A stretch of 64,000 bases of DNA, taken from NCBI GenBank assembly GCA_046293075.1, contig JBKBPL010000009.1, positions 50,516 through 114,515 on the forward strand, written 5' to 3'. Each line of letters begins with the position of its first letter. The first letter of the stretch is position 1. The notes below the pieces were generated by a model, which was not told the DNA's origin, did not search any database, and worked only from the letters and a program-made list of their open reading frames with translations. Below are positions 26,642 through 36,183 of this stretch, in pieces. The stretch comes from Ga0077530 sp046293075 (lineage in GTDB: Bacteria > Pseudomonadota > Alphaproteobacteria > Rhizobiales > Hyphomicrobiaceae). The position numbers and the translations under genes are program-made.

Positions 26642-27587
26642 AGGCCGGCTCGGCCGTCACTCTCGGCGGCGGCTTGGGTGCGGCAGCCGGCTCTGCGCGG
26701 GGCATGGGCCGGAGACCGAGACAGCGGACAAAAGCATCGGAGTTCGCCATGCGTGCACGCAACCGCAAGGCGAGCAGGGATGTGATGTGCCCAGGCTCTC
26801 CGGCATCGCGGGCGATCGGGTTCGGCAGAGAGGCCGCGAGCAGCGCCGCTTCATGGGCGGTGAGCCGTGATGCCGGCTTGTCGAAGTGGTAGTGCGCTGC
26901 AGCCTCGGCGCCGAAGATGCCGGGACCCCACTCGGCAATGTTCAGGTAGACTTCAAGGATGCGCCGCTTGGGCCAGAGAGCGTCGATGGTCAGGGCCATG
27001 GGGATCTCGATGGCCTTGCGGATGTAGCTGCGTGAAGACCACAGGAAGAGGTTCTTCGCCGTCTGCATCGTGATCGTGCTGCCGCCGCGCGACTCGCTCA
27101 TGGCTTCAAAGAGCGCAGGCCAATCCACGCCGCGGTGCTGACAGAAGCGGGCATCCTCTGAGGTTACGACGGCGCGTTGGAGGTGGGACGAGATGCGCGT
27201 GATCGGTACTGGTTTGTAGAGGACGGGCTGGCCGGAAAGTCGGGTCGCGAGCATCAAGGCGGAGCGCGGCGGATCGATCCATCGGTAGGCCACGATCAGG
27301 GCCAGCACCAGCACCGCATATCCGGCCAGGAGGCCCGCGAGGGTCAGGGCTGCGCGCCGCACGCGCGTGCGCCAAACGGCTGGCGGTAGGGGCGCGGTCA
27401 CCGGGTCTGGCACATCCAGGCGCAGCGGCGGCGCCTCATCGACCGGCGCGATCACCGGCCCTGCCAAAGGCTGCAGCGCCGGTGCTGCTCCGGGTTCGGT
27501 CACGGGGCCTGCCGGTGGCCCGGTCGGGGCGGCGGGCTCGGGCGGCGGAGCGCCCGGTCCGGTGACGGGGCCTCTGAAGTCGCTCAT
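26622..27587 (-). CDS. mtgA: Monofunctional peptidoglycan transglycosylase
   Basis: GT51 enzyme polymerising lipid II at the inner membrane. The catalytic Glu144 lies in TSEDARFCQH, and GGSTITMQTAKNLFLW is the second motif. One membrane helix spans ~78–101. Unusual for MtgA is the ~70-residue cytoplasmic tail rich in Pro/Ala/Gly with repeated GPVTGPG, GPVTEPG, GPVIAP and DPVTAP units. ATG 27587 gives 321 residues. The 3' end overlaps the convergent oxidoreductase by 20 bases. Confidence 0.92.
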   Translation of the reverse strand: MSDFRGPVTGPGAPPPEPAAPTGPPAGPVTEPGAAPALQPLAGPVIAPVDEAPPLRLDVPDPVTAPLPPAVWRTRVRRAALTLAGLLAGYAVLVLALIVAYRWIDPPRSALMLATRLSGQPVLYKPVPITRISSHLQRAVVTSEDARFCQHRGVDWPALFEAMSESRGGSTITMQTAKNLFLWSSRSYIRKAIEIPMALTIDALWPKRRILEVYLNIAEWGPGIFGAEAAAHYHFDKPASRLTAHEAALLAASLPNPIARDAGEPGHITSLLALRLRARMANSDAFVRCLGLRPMPRAEPAAAPKPPPRVTAEPAFNRRQD

Positions 27588-27697
27588 GGTCGGCTTTTGC
27601 TGGTGAAACACGCGTGACGCTTCGAAGAGAGCATCATAAGAATGGCGCTGGAGCGGCGCACGTCCCCTGTGGCCGCATGGTTCACCAGGATGGGCGC

Positions 27698-28600
27698 ATG
27701 ACATTCGAGGCGCGGCTGGGCGAGAGCGCGACGCTTGTGGAAGCCCGTCTCGCCGCGCTGCTCGGCGAGGGCGCGCTCGGGGCGACGCCGCCGGTGCTTG
27801 GGGCCGCCATGCGCCATGCCGTGCTTGGCGGGGGCAAGCGTTTCCGCCCCTTTCTCGTGATCGAGGGCGCGCGACTGCTGGGTCTGCCAGCTTCTGCGGC
27901 CGTGGATGCCGCCGCAGCCGTCGAATGCCTGCATTGCTATTCGCTTGTTCACGACGACCTTCCGGCCATGGACAACGACGAGCTGCGCCGCGGCCAGCCG
28001 ACCGTCTGGAAGGCCTTCGGCGAGGCCACCGCGATCCTGACCGGCGACGGGCTCCTGACCCTTGCCTTCGAGCTACTGGCCCGGCCGGGCACCCACCCGG
28101 ACCCCGCAGTGCGCGCGGCTCTGGTATTGGGGCTGGCCGAAGTCAGCGGCACAGCCGGCATGATCGGCGGACAGGCGCTCGATCTCGCCTCCGAGAAAGG
28201 GGCGGCCTGCGATCTGCATACCCTTGACGGCGTCACAACGATCCAACGCCTGAAGACCGGGGCGCTCATTCGCTTTTCGGCTGAGGCCGGTGCGATCCTT
28301 GCCGGAGGGACGCCGGAACAGCGCCATGCGCTCCGCCGCTACGGCGAAGCGATCGGCGCCGCTTTCCAGATTGCCGATGATCTGTTGGATGCCGAAGGCG
28401 ATGCACACGCGACGGGCAAGGCCGTCAGAAAGGATGCCGCCGCCGGCAAGGCGACGTTCGTCACGGTGCTCGGCGTCGGTGGGGCCCGTGCCCAGCTTGC
28501 CGCGCTGAACGCCGAGGCCCGCGCGGCGCTGGCGCCGTTCGGCCATGCGGCGCGACATCTGGCGGCGGCGGTCGATTTCGTCAGCAACCGGCGCGGCTGA
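27698..28600 (+). CDS. ispA: Farnesyl-diphosphate-type polyprenyl synthase
   Basis: Condenses isopentenyl diphosphate with DMAPP/GPP. The first Asp-rich motif is DDLPAMD (86–92), with Tyr81 five residues before it, as in short-chain (C15) enzymes; the second is FQIADDLLD. GGKRFRP and the KTG motif complete the active site. ATG 27698 gives 300 residues and has AGGATGGG before it; ATG 27677 is an alternative. It is divergent from mtgA. No dxs gene follows. Confidence 0.9.
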   Translation: MTFEARLGESATLVEARLAALLGEGALGATPPVLGAAMRHAVLGGGKRFRPFLVIEGARLLGLPASAAVDAAAAVECLHCYSLVHDDLPAMDNDELRRGQPTVWKAFGEATAILTGDGLLTLAFELLARPGTHPDPAVRAALVLGLAEVSGTAGMIGGQALDLASEKGAACDLHTLDGVTTIQRLKTGALIRFSAEAGAILAGGTPEQRHALRRYGEAIGAAFQIADDLLDAEGDAHATGKAVRKDAAAGKATFVTVLGVGGARAQLAALNAEARAALAPFGHAARHLAAAVDFVSNRRG

Positions 28601-28689
28601 GGGGCTGGCCTCGCGGGCATCTCCAGTGCGATGATGAGCTAATAGCCGGATCCAACTGGCCGGAGCGACAAACCGGAGGCAATCCCCGC

Positions 28690-29823
28690 ATGAATTTCAC
28701 CGAGCACGCCGGAAAGGCCGTCCTGCGCGCCGCCGGTATCCCGACGCCGGACGGCGTTGTGGCGCGCACACCGGGGGACGTGGCCGACGCCGCGCGCCGC
28801 ATCGGCAAGTGCGTGGTCAAGGCGCAGGTGCCGACCGGCAAGCGCGGCAAGGCCGGCGGCATCCGGCTCGCCGCGACGCCGGAGGAAGCCGCCGATCATG
28901 CACGCGCGATCCTCGGCATGACGATCGGCGAGCATCGGGTCGATCACGTGCTGGTCGATCCGCAGGTGAACATCGCCCGCGAGATGTACGCTGCCGTTCT
29001 CAATGATCCCGAGACGCAGGGCCCGCTGCTGCTGTTTTCGCCCGAGGGGGGCATGGACATCGAGGAGATCGCGGCCGAGCACCCGGACGCGCTCCTGCGC
29101 CTGCGGGTCAACATTCTCAAGGGTCTCGACGAGACCGCGCTGGCGGCGGCCGTCCGCCGCTATGATCCACCGGCCGCGAGCGCCATCACCGACATCCTCC
29201 TCAAGCTCTACGAGGCCTATCGCGCGAGCGATGCCGAGCTCATCGAGATCAATCCGCTCGTGCAGGTTCGCGACGGGCATTTCGTGGCGCTCGATTGCAA
29301 GCTGACCGTCGATGACAGCGCCCTGCCGCGTCAGGAAGCACTCGCGCGCGGCGGCTCGCCGGATAAGACCACGGCGCTCGAAGCGCGCGCCAAGGCGCTG
29401 CACCTCAAGTACATCGAGCTTGACGGCGAAGTGGGCGTGCTCGCGAACGGCGCGGGCCTGACGATGACGACCATGGACGCGATCCGCCACTTCGGCGGAC
29501 GGCCGGCAAACTTCATGGAGATCGGCGGCGACAGCTACACGAAGGCGGTGCCCGCGCTCGAAATCGTGCTCGCCAACCCGAATGTGAAGGCGCTGCTGGT
29601 CAACTTCTGCGGGGCCTTTGCGCGGACGGATGTGATGGCCGAGGGCGTGATCAACGCCTGGCAGGAGCTCAAACCGAAGATCCCGATCGTCTTCACCATC
29701 CACGGCACGGGCGAGGATGAAGCGATTGCCATGGTGCGCGATCGTCTCGGCATCGAGCCCTATGATCTTATGGACGATGCGGTGAAGGCGGCCGTTGCCG
29801 CGGCGAAAGGGACGCGGGCATGA
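28690..29823 (+). CDS. Succinyl-CoA synthetase beta-subunit-like (ATP-grasp)
   Basis: 377 residues. The N-terminal ATP-grasp domain includes VVKAQVPTGKRGKAGGIRL and EINPL; the C-terminal ligase domain includes NFMEIGGD and LLVNFCGAFARTDVMAEG. The opening MNFTEHAGKAVLR differs from the usual SucC start. With the alpha-like partner, overlapping by ATGA, it would form an acyl-CoA synthetase (ADP-forming). The pair stands apart from TCA-cycle genes, so a paralogous acid:CoA ligase is possible. Confidence 0.82.
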   Translation: MNFTEHAGKAVLRAAGIPTPDGVVARTPGDVADAARRIGKCVVKAQVPTGKRGKAGGIRLAATPEEAADHARAILGMTIGEHRVDHVLVDPQVNIAREMYAAVLNDPETQGPLLLFSPEGGMDIEEIAAEHPDALLRLRVNILKGLDETALAAAVRRYDPPAASAITDILLKLYEAYRASDAELIEINPLVQVRDGHFVALDCKLTVDDSALPRQEALARGGSPDKTTALEARAKALHLKYIELDGEVGVLANGAGLTMTTMDAIRHFGGRPANFMEIGGDSYTKAVPALEIVLANPNVKALLVNFCGAFARTDVMAEGVINAWQELKPKIPIVFTIHGTGEDEAIAMVRDRLGIEPYDLMDDAVKAAVAAAKGTRA

Positions 29824-30692
29824 TTATCGGCGGCAACGAAACGGTGCTGGTGCAGGGCATCACCGGCAAGCAGGGCACGTTCTGGTCGGAGCGGATGCGC
29901 GACTATGGGACGAAGGTCATCGGCGGCGTCAATCCGCGCCGCGCTGGCGAGCGCCATCTCGATCTGCCCGTGTGGGCCTCGGCGCAGGACGCGGTCAAAG
30001 ACCAGAAGATCGATGCCGCCGTGATGTTCGTGCCGCCGTTCGGCGTGAAGGACGCGGCGGTCGACATCATTGCAGCGGGTATTCGCAAGATCGTGTGTCT
30101 CACTGAGCATGTGCCGGTGCAGGATACCATGTACTTTCTCGCAGCGGCGCGCGAGCGCGGTGCACAGGTGGTCGGCCCGAACACGGCCGGGCTCGTGACG
30201 ACGGGCGTGAACTTCGTCGGCTTCATGCCGGCCTTCAATCCGCGCGTCTTTCAGAAAGGCGATATCGGTGTGATCTCGCGCTCGGGGTCGCTCGGCACGC
30301 TGCTCTGCCTCAATCTCGTGCAGGCGGGGCTCGGCATATCGTCGTTCGTCGGCATCGGCGGCGACCCGATCATCGGCACGACGACGCGGGACGCGCTTAT
30401 CTCGCTCGACAAGGATCCGGCGACAAAGGCGGTGGCGCTGGTCGGCGAGATCGGCGGCGCCATGGAGGAGGCGGCGGCCGAGTACGCGGCAACTATGAAG
30501 AAGCCGGTCGCGGCATTCATTGCCGGTGCCGCCTCGCCGCCCGGCAAGAAGATGGGGCATGCGGGCGCGATCGTCACGGGCGACCGCGGCTCCTATGCAG
30601 GCAAGAAGGCGGCGCTGGAGGAAGCGGGCGTCACCGTCTGCGCGACGCCAAACGAGGTCCCCGGTGTGCTCAAGGCGCGGCTGAGGCGATAG
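29820..30692 (+). CDS. Succinyl-CoA synthetase alpha-subunit-like
   Basis: 290 residues. The Rossmann CoA-binding domain starts VLVQGITGKQGTFW. The phosphohistidine is His247 in KKMGHAGAIV, and Glu210 in GEIGG is its usual partner. ATGA overlap with the beta-subunit gene supports stoichiometric synthesis. Two bases separate its stop from the stop of the convergent gph gene. Confidence 0.85.
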   Translation: MIIGGNETVLVQGITGKQGTFWSERMRDYGTKVIGGVNPRRAGERHLDLPVWASAQDAVKDQKIDAAVMFVPPFGVKDAAVDIIAAGIRKIVCLTEHVPVQDTMYFLAAARERGAQVVGPNTAGLVTTGVNFVGFMPAFNPRVFQKGDIGVISRSGSLGTLLCLNLVQAGLGISSFVGIGGDPIIGTTTRDALISLDKDPATKAVALVGEIGGAMEEAAAEYAATMKKPVAAFIAGAASPPGKKMGHAGAIVTGDRGSYAGKKAALEEAGVTVCATPNEVPGVLKARLRR

Positions 30693-30694
30693 TT

Positions 30695-31366
30695 TCAGGG
30701 CCCGATCAGCCGCTCAATGGCCGTTTCGAGCTCGTCGTAGTGCTCAATGATCGCGTCGGGCGCGAGGTCGCGCACGTGAACGTCCGTGTAGCCGAACGTC
30801 ACCGCCACGACCGGAATGCCGGCGGCCTTGGCCGTATCGATGTCCGTCTTGCTGTCGCCGACCATGACCGCGCGCCTCGGGTCGCCGCCGGCCATACGGA
30901 TGGCGCCGATGAGGTGGTCTGGATGCGGCTTGCAGACGGGGAAGGTGTCGCGCCCTGCCAGGGCTGAGAACCGCGCGCGCAGCCTGAGGTCGCCGAGGAG
31001 CTGCTCCGAGAGTGCCGCCTGCTTGTTCGTGCAGACGGCAAGCCGCGCGCCGCGCGCGGCAAGACGGTCGAGCGAGGCCTCGAGACCTGGATAGGCGTGG
31101 CTCGTCGTCGCGATATTGGCGGTGTAGTAGGCGATGAATCTCTCGAAGTGGGCGCCGGCGTCGTCCGCGCGAACCTGCTGGCCGTGGTGCTTGAAGCCCG
31201 CCGCGATCATGGCTGCGGCGCCGAAGCTGATCGCAGGCCGCAGAACTTCCGGCACCACGGGGGCGAGGCCCGCAACGGCCAGCACATGATTGGTCGCCGC
31301 GATCAGGTCCGGCGCCGTCTCGACGAGCGTGCCGTCGAGATCGAAGGCGATTGTCAGGCCATACAT
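30695..31366 (-). CDS. gph: Phosphoglycolate-phosphatase-like HAD hydrolase
   Basis: Removes phosphate from 2-phosphoglycolate, a product of DNA repair and photorespiratory chemistry. HAD motif I is FDLDGTLVET, motif II CTNK, motif III with CKPHPD, and motif IV MVGDSKTDIDTAKAAG. ATG 31366 gives 223 residues, the usual length; GGAAAG lies upstream. A LexA-box match sits ~50 bases upstream, between it and ssb. Confidence 0.85.
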   Translation of the reverse strand: MYGLTIAFDLDGTLVETAPDLIAATNHVLAVAGLAPVVPEVLRPAISFGAAAMIAAGFKHHGQQVRADDAGAHFERFIAYYTANIATTSHAYPGLEASLDRLAARGARLAVCTNKQAALSEQLLGDLRLRARFSALAGRDTFPVCKPHPDHLIGAIRMAGGDPRRAVMVGDSKTDIDTAKAAGIPVVAVTFGYTDVHVRDLAPDAIIEHYDELETAIERLIGP

Positions 31367-31417
31367 CCGCAGATTTCTTTCCGGCGCTTGCGCCTGCAAG
31401 CGAACTCCTTTAGGGTG

Positions 31418-31432
31418 GAACATAAAGAGAAC
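31418..31432. promoter_or_regulatory. LexA (SOS) box, GTTC-N7-GTTC
   Basis: On the minus strand the sequence is GTTCTCTTTATGTTC, an exact alphaproteobacterial SOS consensus with an AT-rich spacer. It lies in the gph/ssb divergent region, 52 bases from the gph start and 212 from the ssb start. ssb is a known SOS-linked gene in rhizobia. Chance matches to eight fixed bases are expected about twice in a window this size, so position matters more than the match. Confidence 0.55.
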
Positions 31433-31643
31433 TTGCGTCGCGGGCGGGAGGTTGCAGCGCGTGCTGCGGAGCGTCCGGCGAGGATGCCGTGAATTTGGTG
31501 CATAAGCATCGGTTCGCCGCAGGGCCCTGGCTGGTTCGCGCGTACTCTCTAGCGGACGAATCAGGCTCCAGGAAGCTGGTGTCGTTGCGTGGCGGACCTC
31601 GCGCGCAGGCCCGGCTCGGGTGCCAAGCAAAGGAGTTATGGAC

Positions 31644-32129
31644 ATGGCCGGTTCCGTGAACAAGGTGATCCTGGTGGGCAATCTCGGCAGGGATCCCGAG
31701 ATCCGCCGCACGCAGGACGGGCGGCCGATCGCCAATCTGCGCGTCGCGACAAGCGAGACATGGCGCGACAAGAACTCGGGGGAGCGCCGGGAGAAGACCG
31801 AGTGGCACTCGGTCGTGATCTTCAACGAGGGGCTCTGCAAGATCGCCGAGCAGTATCTCAAGAAGGGCTCGAAGGTTTATATCGAGGGCGCGCTGCAGAC
31901 GCGCAAGTGGCAGGATCAGCAGGGGCAGGAGCGCTACACGACCGAGGTCGTGCTGCAGGGTTTCAATTGCGCGCTGACAATGCTCGACGGACGCCCCGGG
32001 GGCATGAGCGACAGCGCGCAGTCCGACTACGGTGATAACGGCGGCTACAGTGAACCGCCGCGCCGTTCGGGCGGCGGCGCGAGCAAGGGCGGCTTCGACA
32101 AGAAGCTCGACGATGAAATCCCCTTCTGA
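31644..32129 (+). CDS. ssb: Single-stranded DNA-binding protein
   Basis: Replication and repair protein. The OB fold spans residues ~1–110 (MAGSVNKVILVGNLGRDPE, EWHSVVIF). A Gly/Ser-rich linker follows, and the acidic tip DDEIPF that recruits partner proteins. ATG 31644 is eight bases from AAAGGAG; upstream GTG/ATG codons are less well placed. 161 residues. uvrA, often the divergent neighbour in rhizobia, is not here. Confidence 0.96.
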   Translation: MAGSVNKVILVGNLGRDPEIRRTQDGRPIANLRVATSETWRDKNSGERREKTEWHSVVIFNEGLCKIAEQYLKKGSKVYIEGALQTRKWQDQQGQERYTTEVVLQGFNCALTMLDGRPGGMSDSAQSDYGDNGGYSEPPRRSGGGASKGGFDKKLDDEIPF

Positions 32130-32171
32130 GCTAATCCTTGTGCGCGAGCCGACCTGCGCAGGGGCGCCCGT

Positions 32172-33201
32172 CTACTGCCTCAGGTGGCACGCGACGGCGT
32201 GACCGTTCGCGCCGGCTTTCAGTTGCGGCTTCTCGTTGGCGCACAGGGGGAGTTGGCGGATCGGGCAGCGCGTGTGGAAATGGCAGCCCGAAGGCGGGTT
32301 GATCGGGTTCGGCACGTCGCCCTGCAGCATCACGCGCTTGCGCTTCACCGTCGGATCGGGGATCGGCACGGCCGAAAGCAGCGCCTCGGTGTAGGGGTGC
32401 TTGGGGTTCGTATAGAGGTCGCGCGCGGTTGCGATCTCGACGATACGGCCGAGGTACATCACGGCCACGCGCGTCGAGATGTGCTCGACCACAGAAAGGT
32501 CGTGGGCGATGAACAGGTAGGTGAGGCCGAACTGCTCTTGGAGATCCTCGAGCAGGTTAATGACCTGGGCCTGAATCGACACATCGAGCGCCGACACGGG
32601 CTCGTCGCACACGATCAGCTTGGGCTCCACGGCCAGCGCGCGCGCAATGCCGATGCGCTGGCGCTGGCCGCCGGAGAATTCGTGCGGGAACCGGCGCATG
32701 TGGTCGGGCTGCAGGCCGACACGCTCCAGGAGCTCGACGACCCGCTCCTCGAGCGCCTTGCGATTGGCGGCGAGACCGTGGATGACCAGCGCCTCGCCAA
32801 TGATCGCGCCGACCGTCATGCGCGGATTGAGCGACGCGAACGGATCCTGGAAGATGATCTGCATGTCGCGCGCGACGGCCCGCAGGTCGCTCTTGCCCAT
32901 CGCTGCGACGTCCCTGCCCTCGAACCAGACCTCGCCCGAGGTCGGCTCGATGAGGCGCAGGATGCAGCGCCCGGTCGTCGACTTGCCGCAGCCCGACTCG
33001 CCGACGAGACCGAGCGTCTCGCTCTGCTCGATGTGGAAACTCACCCCGTCGACGGCGTGCACACGGTCGACCACACGCGAGAGGATCCCTCCGCGGATGG
33101 GGAACTGCTTGACGAGATTGTTCACCGTGAGCAGCGGCCTCGTTCTCACTGGCGCGGTTCCATCTGGGGCCATTCGGTCTCCGGTCTCCTGAGACGTCCG
33201 A

Positions 33202-33209
<8 letters not shown>
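32172..33209 (-). CDS. Peptide-type ABC transporter ATPase (DppF/OppF)
   Basis: Walker A is GESGCGKST, the signature FSGGQRQR, Walker B LIVCDEPVSALD. The C-terminal oligopeptide extension has three Cys around CHFHTRCPI, typical of the Fe-S-containing Dpp/Opp ATPases. It overlaps the preceding ATPase by eight bases (ATGATTGA). It is the last gene of the five-gene importer. Confidence 0.92.
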
Positions 33210-34179
<970 letters not shown>

Positions 34180-34262
34180 ACTGTCTCCCTGATACACGGT
34201 ACGTCGCGCGCTAATAGTGAGCGGTCTGCGACTTGCAGCCGATCCGATCGATCACGTGGGCC

Positions 34263-35204
34263 TCACAGGACGCGGCGGGGATCGAGGGCATCACGCAGCC
34301 CGTCGCCGATGAAGTTGATCGTGAGCACGGTCAAGAAGATCGCGGCGCCAGGGAAAAGTGCCCAGTGCGGCGCGAAGTCGAGGTTGTCCTTGGCATCGAA
34401 GAGCAGCCGGCCCCAGGTCGGGATGTCGGGCGGGAAACCGAGGCCGAGGAAGGAGAGCGTCGACTCCGCGATGATGGCCGCGGCAACGTCAATCGTTCCG
34501 GCGACGATCACCGGGCCGAGCGCATTAGGCAGGATGTGACGCACGACCTGCCGGACCTTCGAGGCGCCGAGCGCGCGGGCTGCCTCGACGAACTCCTTCT
34601 CGCGCAGCGACAGGAACTGGGCGCGCACGAGACGGGCGACCGGCATCCAGCGCAAGCCTCCGATCACGATCACGATGAGGATGAAGATGCCGCCTTCCGG
34701 CCCGAAGGTCTCCTTCAGCGTGTCGCGGAAGAGATAGATGACCAGCAGGAGCAGTGGGAGCTGCGGAAGGGAGAGGAACAGGTCGGTGAGCCACATCAGG
34801 GCCGTGCCGACCCAGCCGCGCGACATCCCGGCGATGGCGCCGATGATCGTGCCGACAACGATCGCGACGAACATGGCGGCAAGTCCGACGGCGAGCGAAA
34901 TGCGACCGCCATAGAGCATGCGCGCGAGCAGATCCTGGCCGAGATCGTCGGTGCCGAAGGGGTGCTTCCATGAGGGCCCCTCGAGGGTGGCCGCGAAATC
35001 GATGTGGTTGATCGGAACGCGCCAGAAGAGCGGTCCGATGAGGATCGCAAGCACCATCAGGCCGAGGACGAAAGCGCTGAGCACCGCCAGCCGATGGCGG
35101 CGGAACCGGCGCCACGCCTCGCGGGTCGGCGAGAATGTCGGCGCGCGCGTTTGCACGGGCTCTGCCGTCTCAGCGGAAGGTGATGCGAGGGTCGAGCCAG
35201 CCAT
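34263..35204 (-). CDS. Peptide-type ABC transporter permease (DppC/OppC)
   Basis: 313 residues with about six membrane helices and the long N-terminal cytoplasmic stretch usual for DppC. The EAA loop EAARALGASKVRQVVRHILPN contacts the ATPases. Its start lies 35 bases inside the end of the DppB-like gene, so the two are coupled. Confidence 0.9.
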   Translation of the reverse strand: MAGSTLASPSAETAEPVQTRAPTFSPTREAWRRFRRHRLAVLSAFVLGLMVLAILIGPLFWRVPINHIDFAATLEGPSWKHPFGTDDLGQDLLARMLYGGRISLAVGLAAMFVAIVVGTIIGAIAGMSRGWVGTALMWLTDLFLSLPQLPLLLLVIYLFRDTLKETFGPEGGIFILIVIVIGGLRWMPVARLVRAQFLSLREKEFVEAARALGASKVRQVVRHILPNALGPVIVAGTIDVAAAIIAESTLSFLGLGFPPDIPTWGRLLFDAKDNLDFAPHWALFPGAAIFLTVLTINFIGDGLRDALDPRRVL

Positions 35205-36129
35205 AGAGGATATCGGCGATCAGGTTGAAGAGGACGACGAGACAGGCGAACACGAACGTCACCGCCATGATGACCGGGGTGTCATTGGCGAGGATCGAGC
35301 TGATGAGCAGCGAGCCGATGCCCGGGATGCGGAAGATCTGCTCGGTCACGATGGCGCCGCCGAAGATCGCCGGCATCTGCAGGGCGACAAGCGTGACCAC
35401 GGGGATCAGGGCGTTACGCACGACGTGCTTGACGATCACCACGCGCTCGCCGAGGCCCTTGGCGCGCGCCGTCGTCACGTAATCAAGGCGGATCACGTCG
35501 AGCACGGCCGAGCGTACGTAGCGGACGAGCGAGGCGCCCTGGAAGAAGCCGAGCACCGCGATGGGCATGATCGCCTGGCGGATGTGCTCCCAGTACCATC
35601 TCCATCCGGTCGCCTTGATATCCGCCTGGTAGACGAACGGCAGCCAATCCAGCCAGATACTGAAGATGAGGATGAAGAGCAGCCCGGTGAAGAATGTCGG
35701 GAGTGAAAAGCCGATGAAGGCGAGCGTGTTCGCGATCTGATCGAAGATCGAGTACGGCCGCGTTGCGGCAATGACGCCGACGGGAATCGCGATCAGCAGC
35801 GCCAGAATCTGTGACGAGCCGATCACGAACAGCGTCACGCCGAGGCGCTGCAGAATGAGCTGGTCGACATCGATGCGGCTGACGAAGGAGTAGCCCCAGT
35901 CGCCCTGGGCCATGGCCGTGATCCAGCGCACGTAGCGCACCGCTATCGGATCGTCGAGGCCGAATTTGGCCCGCAGTGCCATCCGGACCTCGGGTGGCAC
36001 CGCGGGATTGGTCGCAAGTTCCTCGAAGGGGTCTCCTGGCGCGAGCGCCAGGACCGTGAACAGCACCACGCTGATGCCGAGAAGACTCGGGATCGCGATC
36101 AGCAGGCGCCGCAAGATGTAAGAGCCCAT
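35170..36129 (-). CDS. Peptide-type ABC transporter permease (DppB/OppB)
   Basis: 319 residues, six membrane helices, and the family opening YILRRLLIAIPSLLGISVVLF. The EAA-like loop is TARAKGLGERVVIVKHVVRNA. It lies 54 bases after the substrate-binding protein gene, on the same strand. Confidence 0.9.
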   Translation of the reverse strand: MGSYILRRLLIAIPSLLGISVVLFTVLALAPGDPFEELATNPAVPPEVRMALRAKFGLDDPIAVRYVRWITAMAQGDWGYSFVSRIDVDQLILQRLGVTLFVIGSSQILALLIAIPVGVIAATRPYSIFDQIANTLAFIGFSLPTFFTGLLFILIFSIWLDWLPFVYQADIKATGWRWYWEHIRQAIMPIAVLGFFQGASLVRYVRSAVLDVIRLDYVTTARAKGLGERVVIVKHVVRNALIPVVTLVALQMPAIFGGAIVTEQIFRIPGIGSLLISSILANDTPVIMAVTFVFACLVVLFNLIADILYGWLDPRITFR

Positions 36130-36183
36130 TGTGAGCCGTGTCCGTTCCGGTCTGCGAGAGTCAGCTATTCGCTACTGGTGCTC

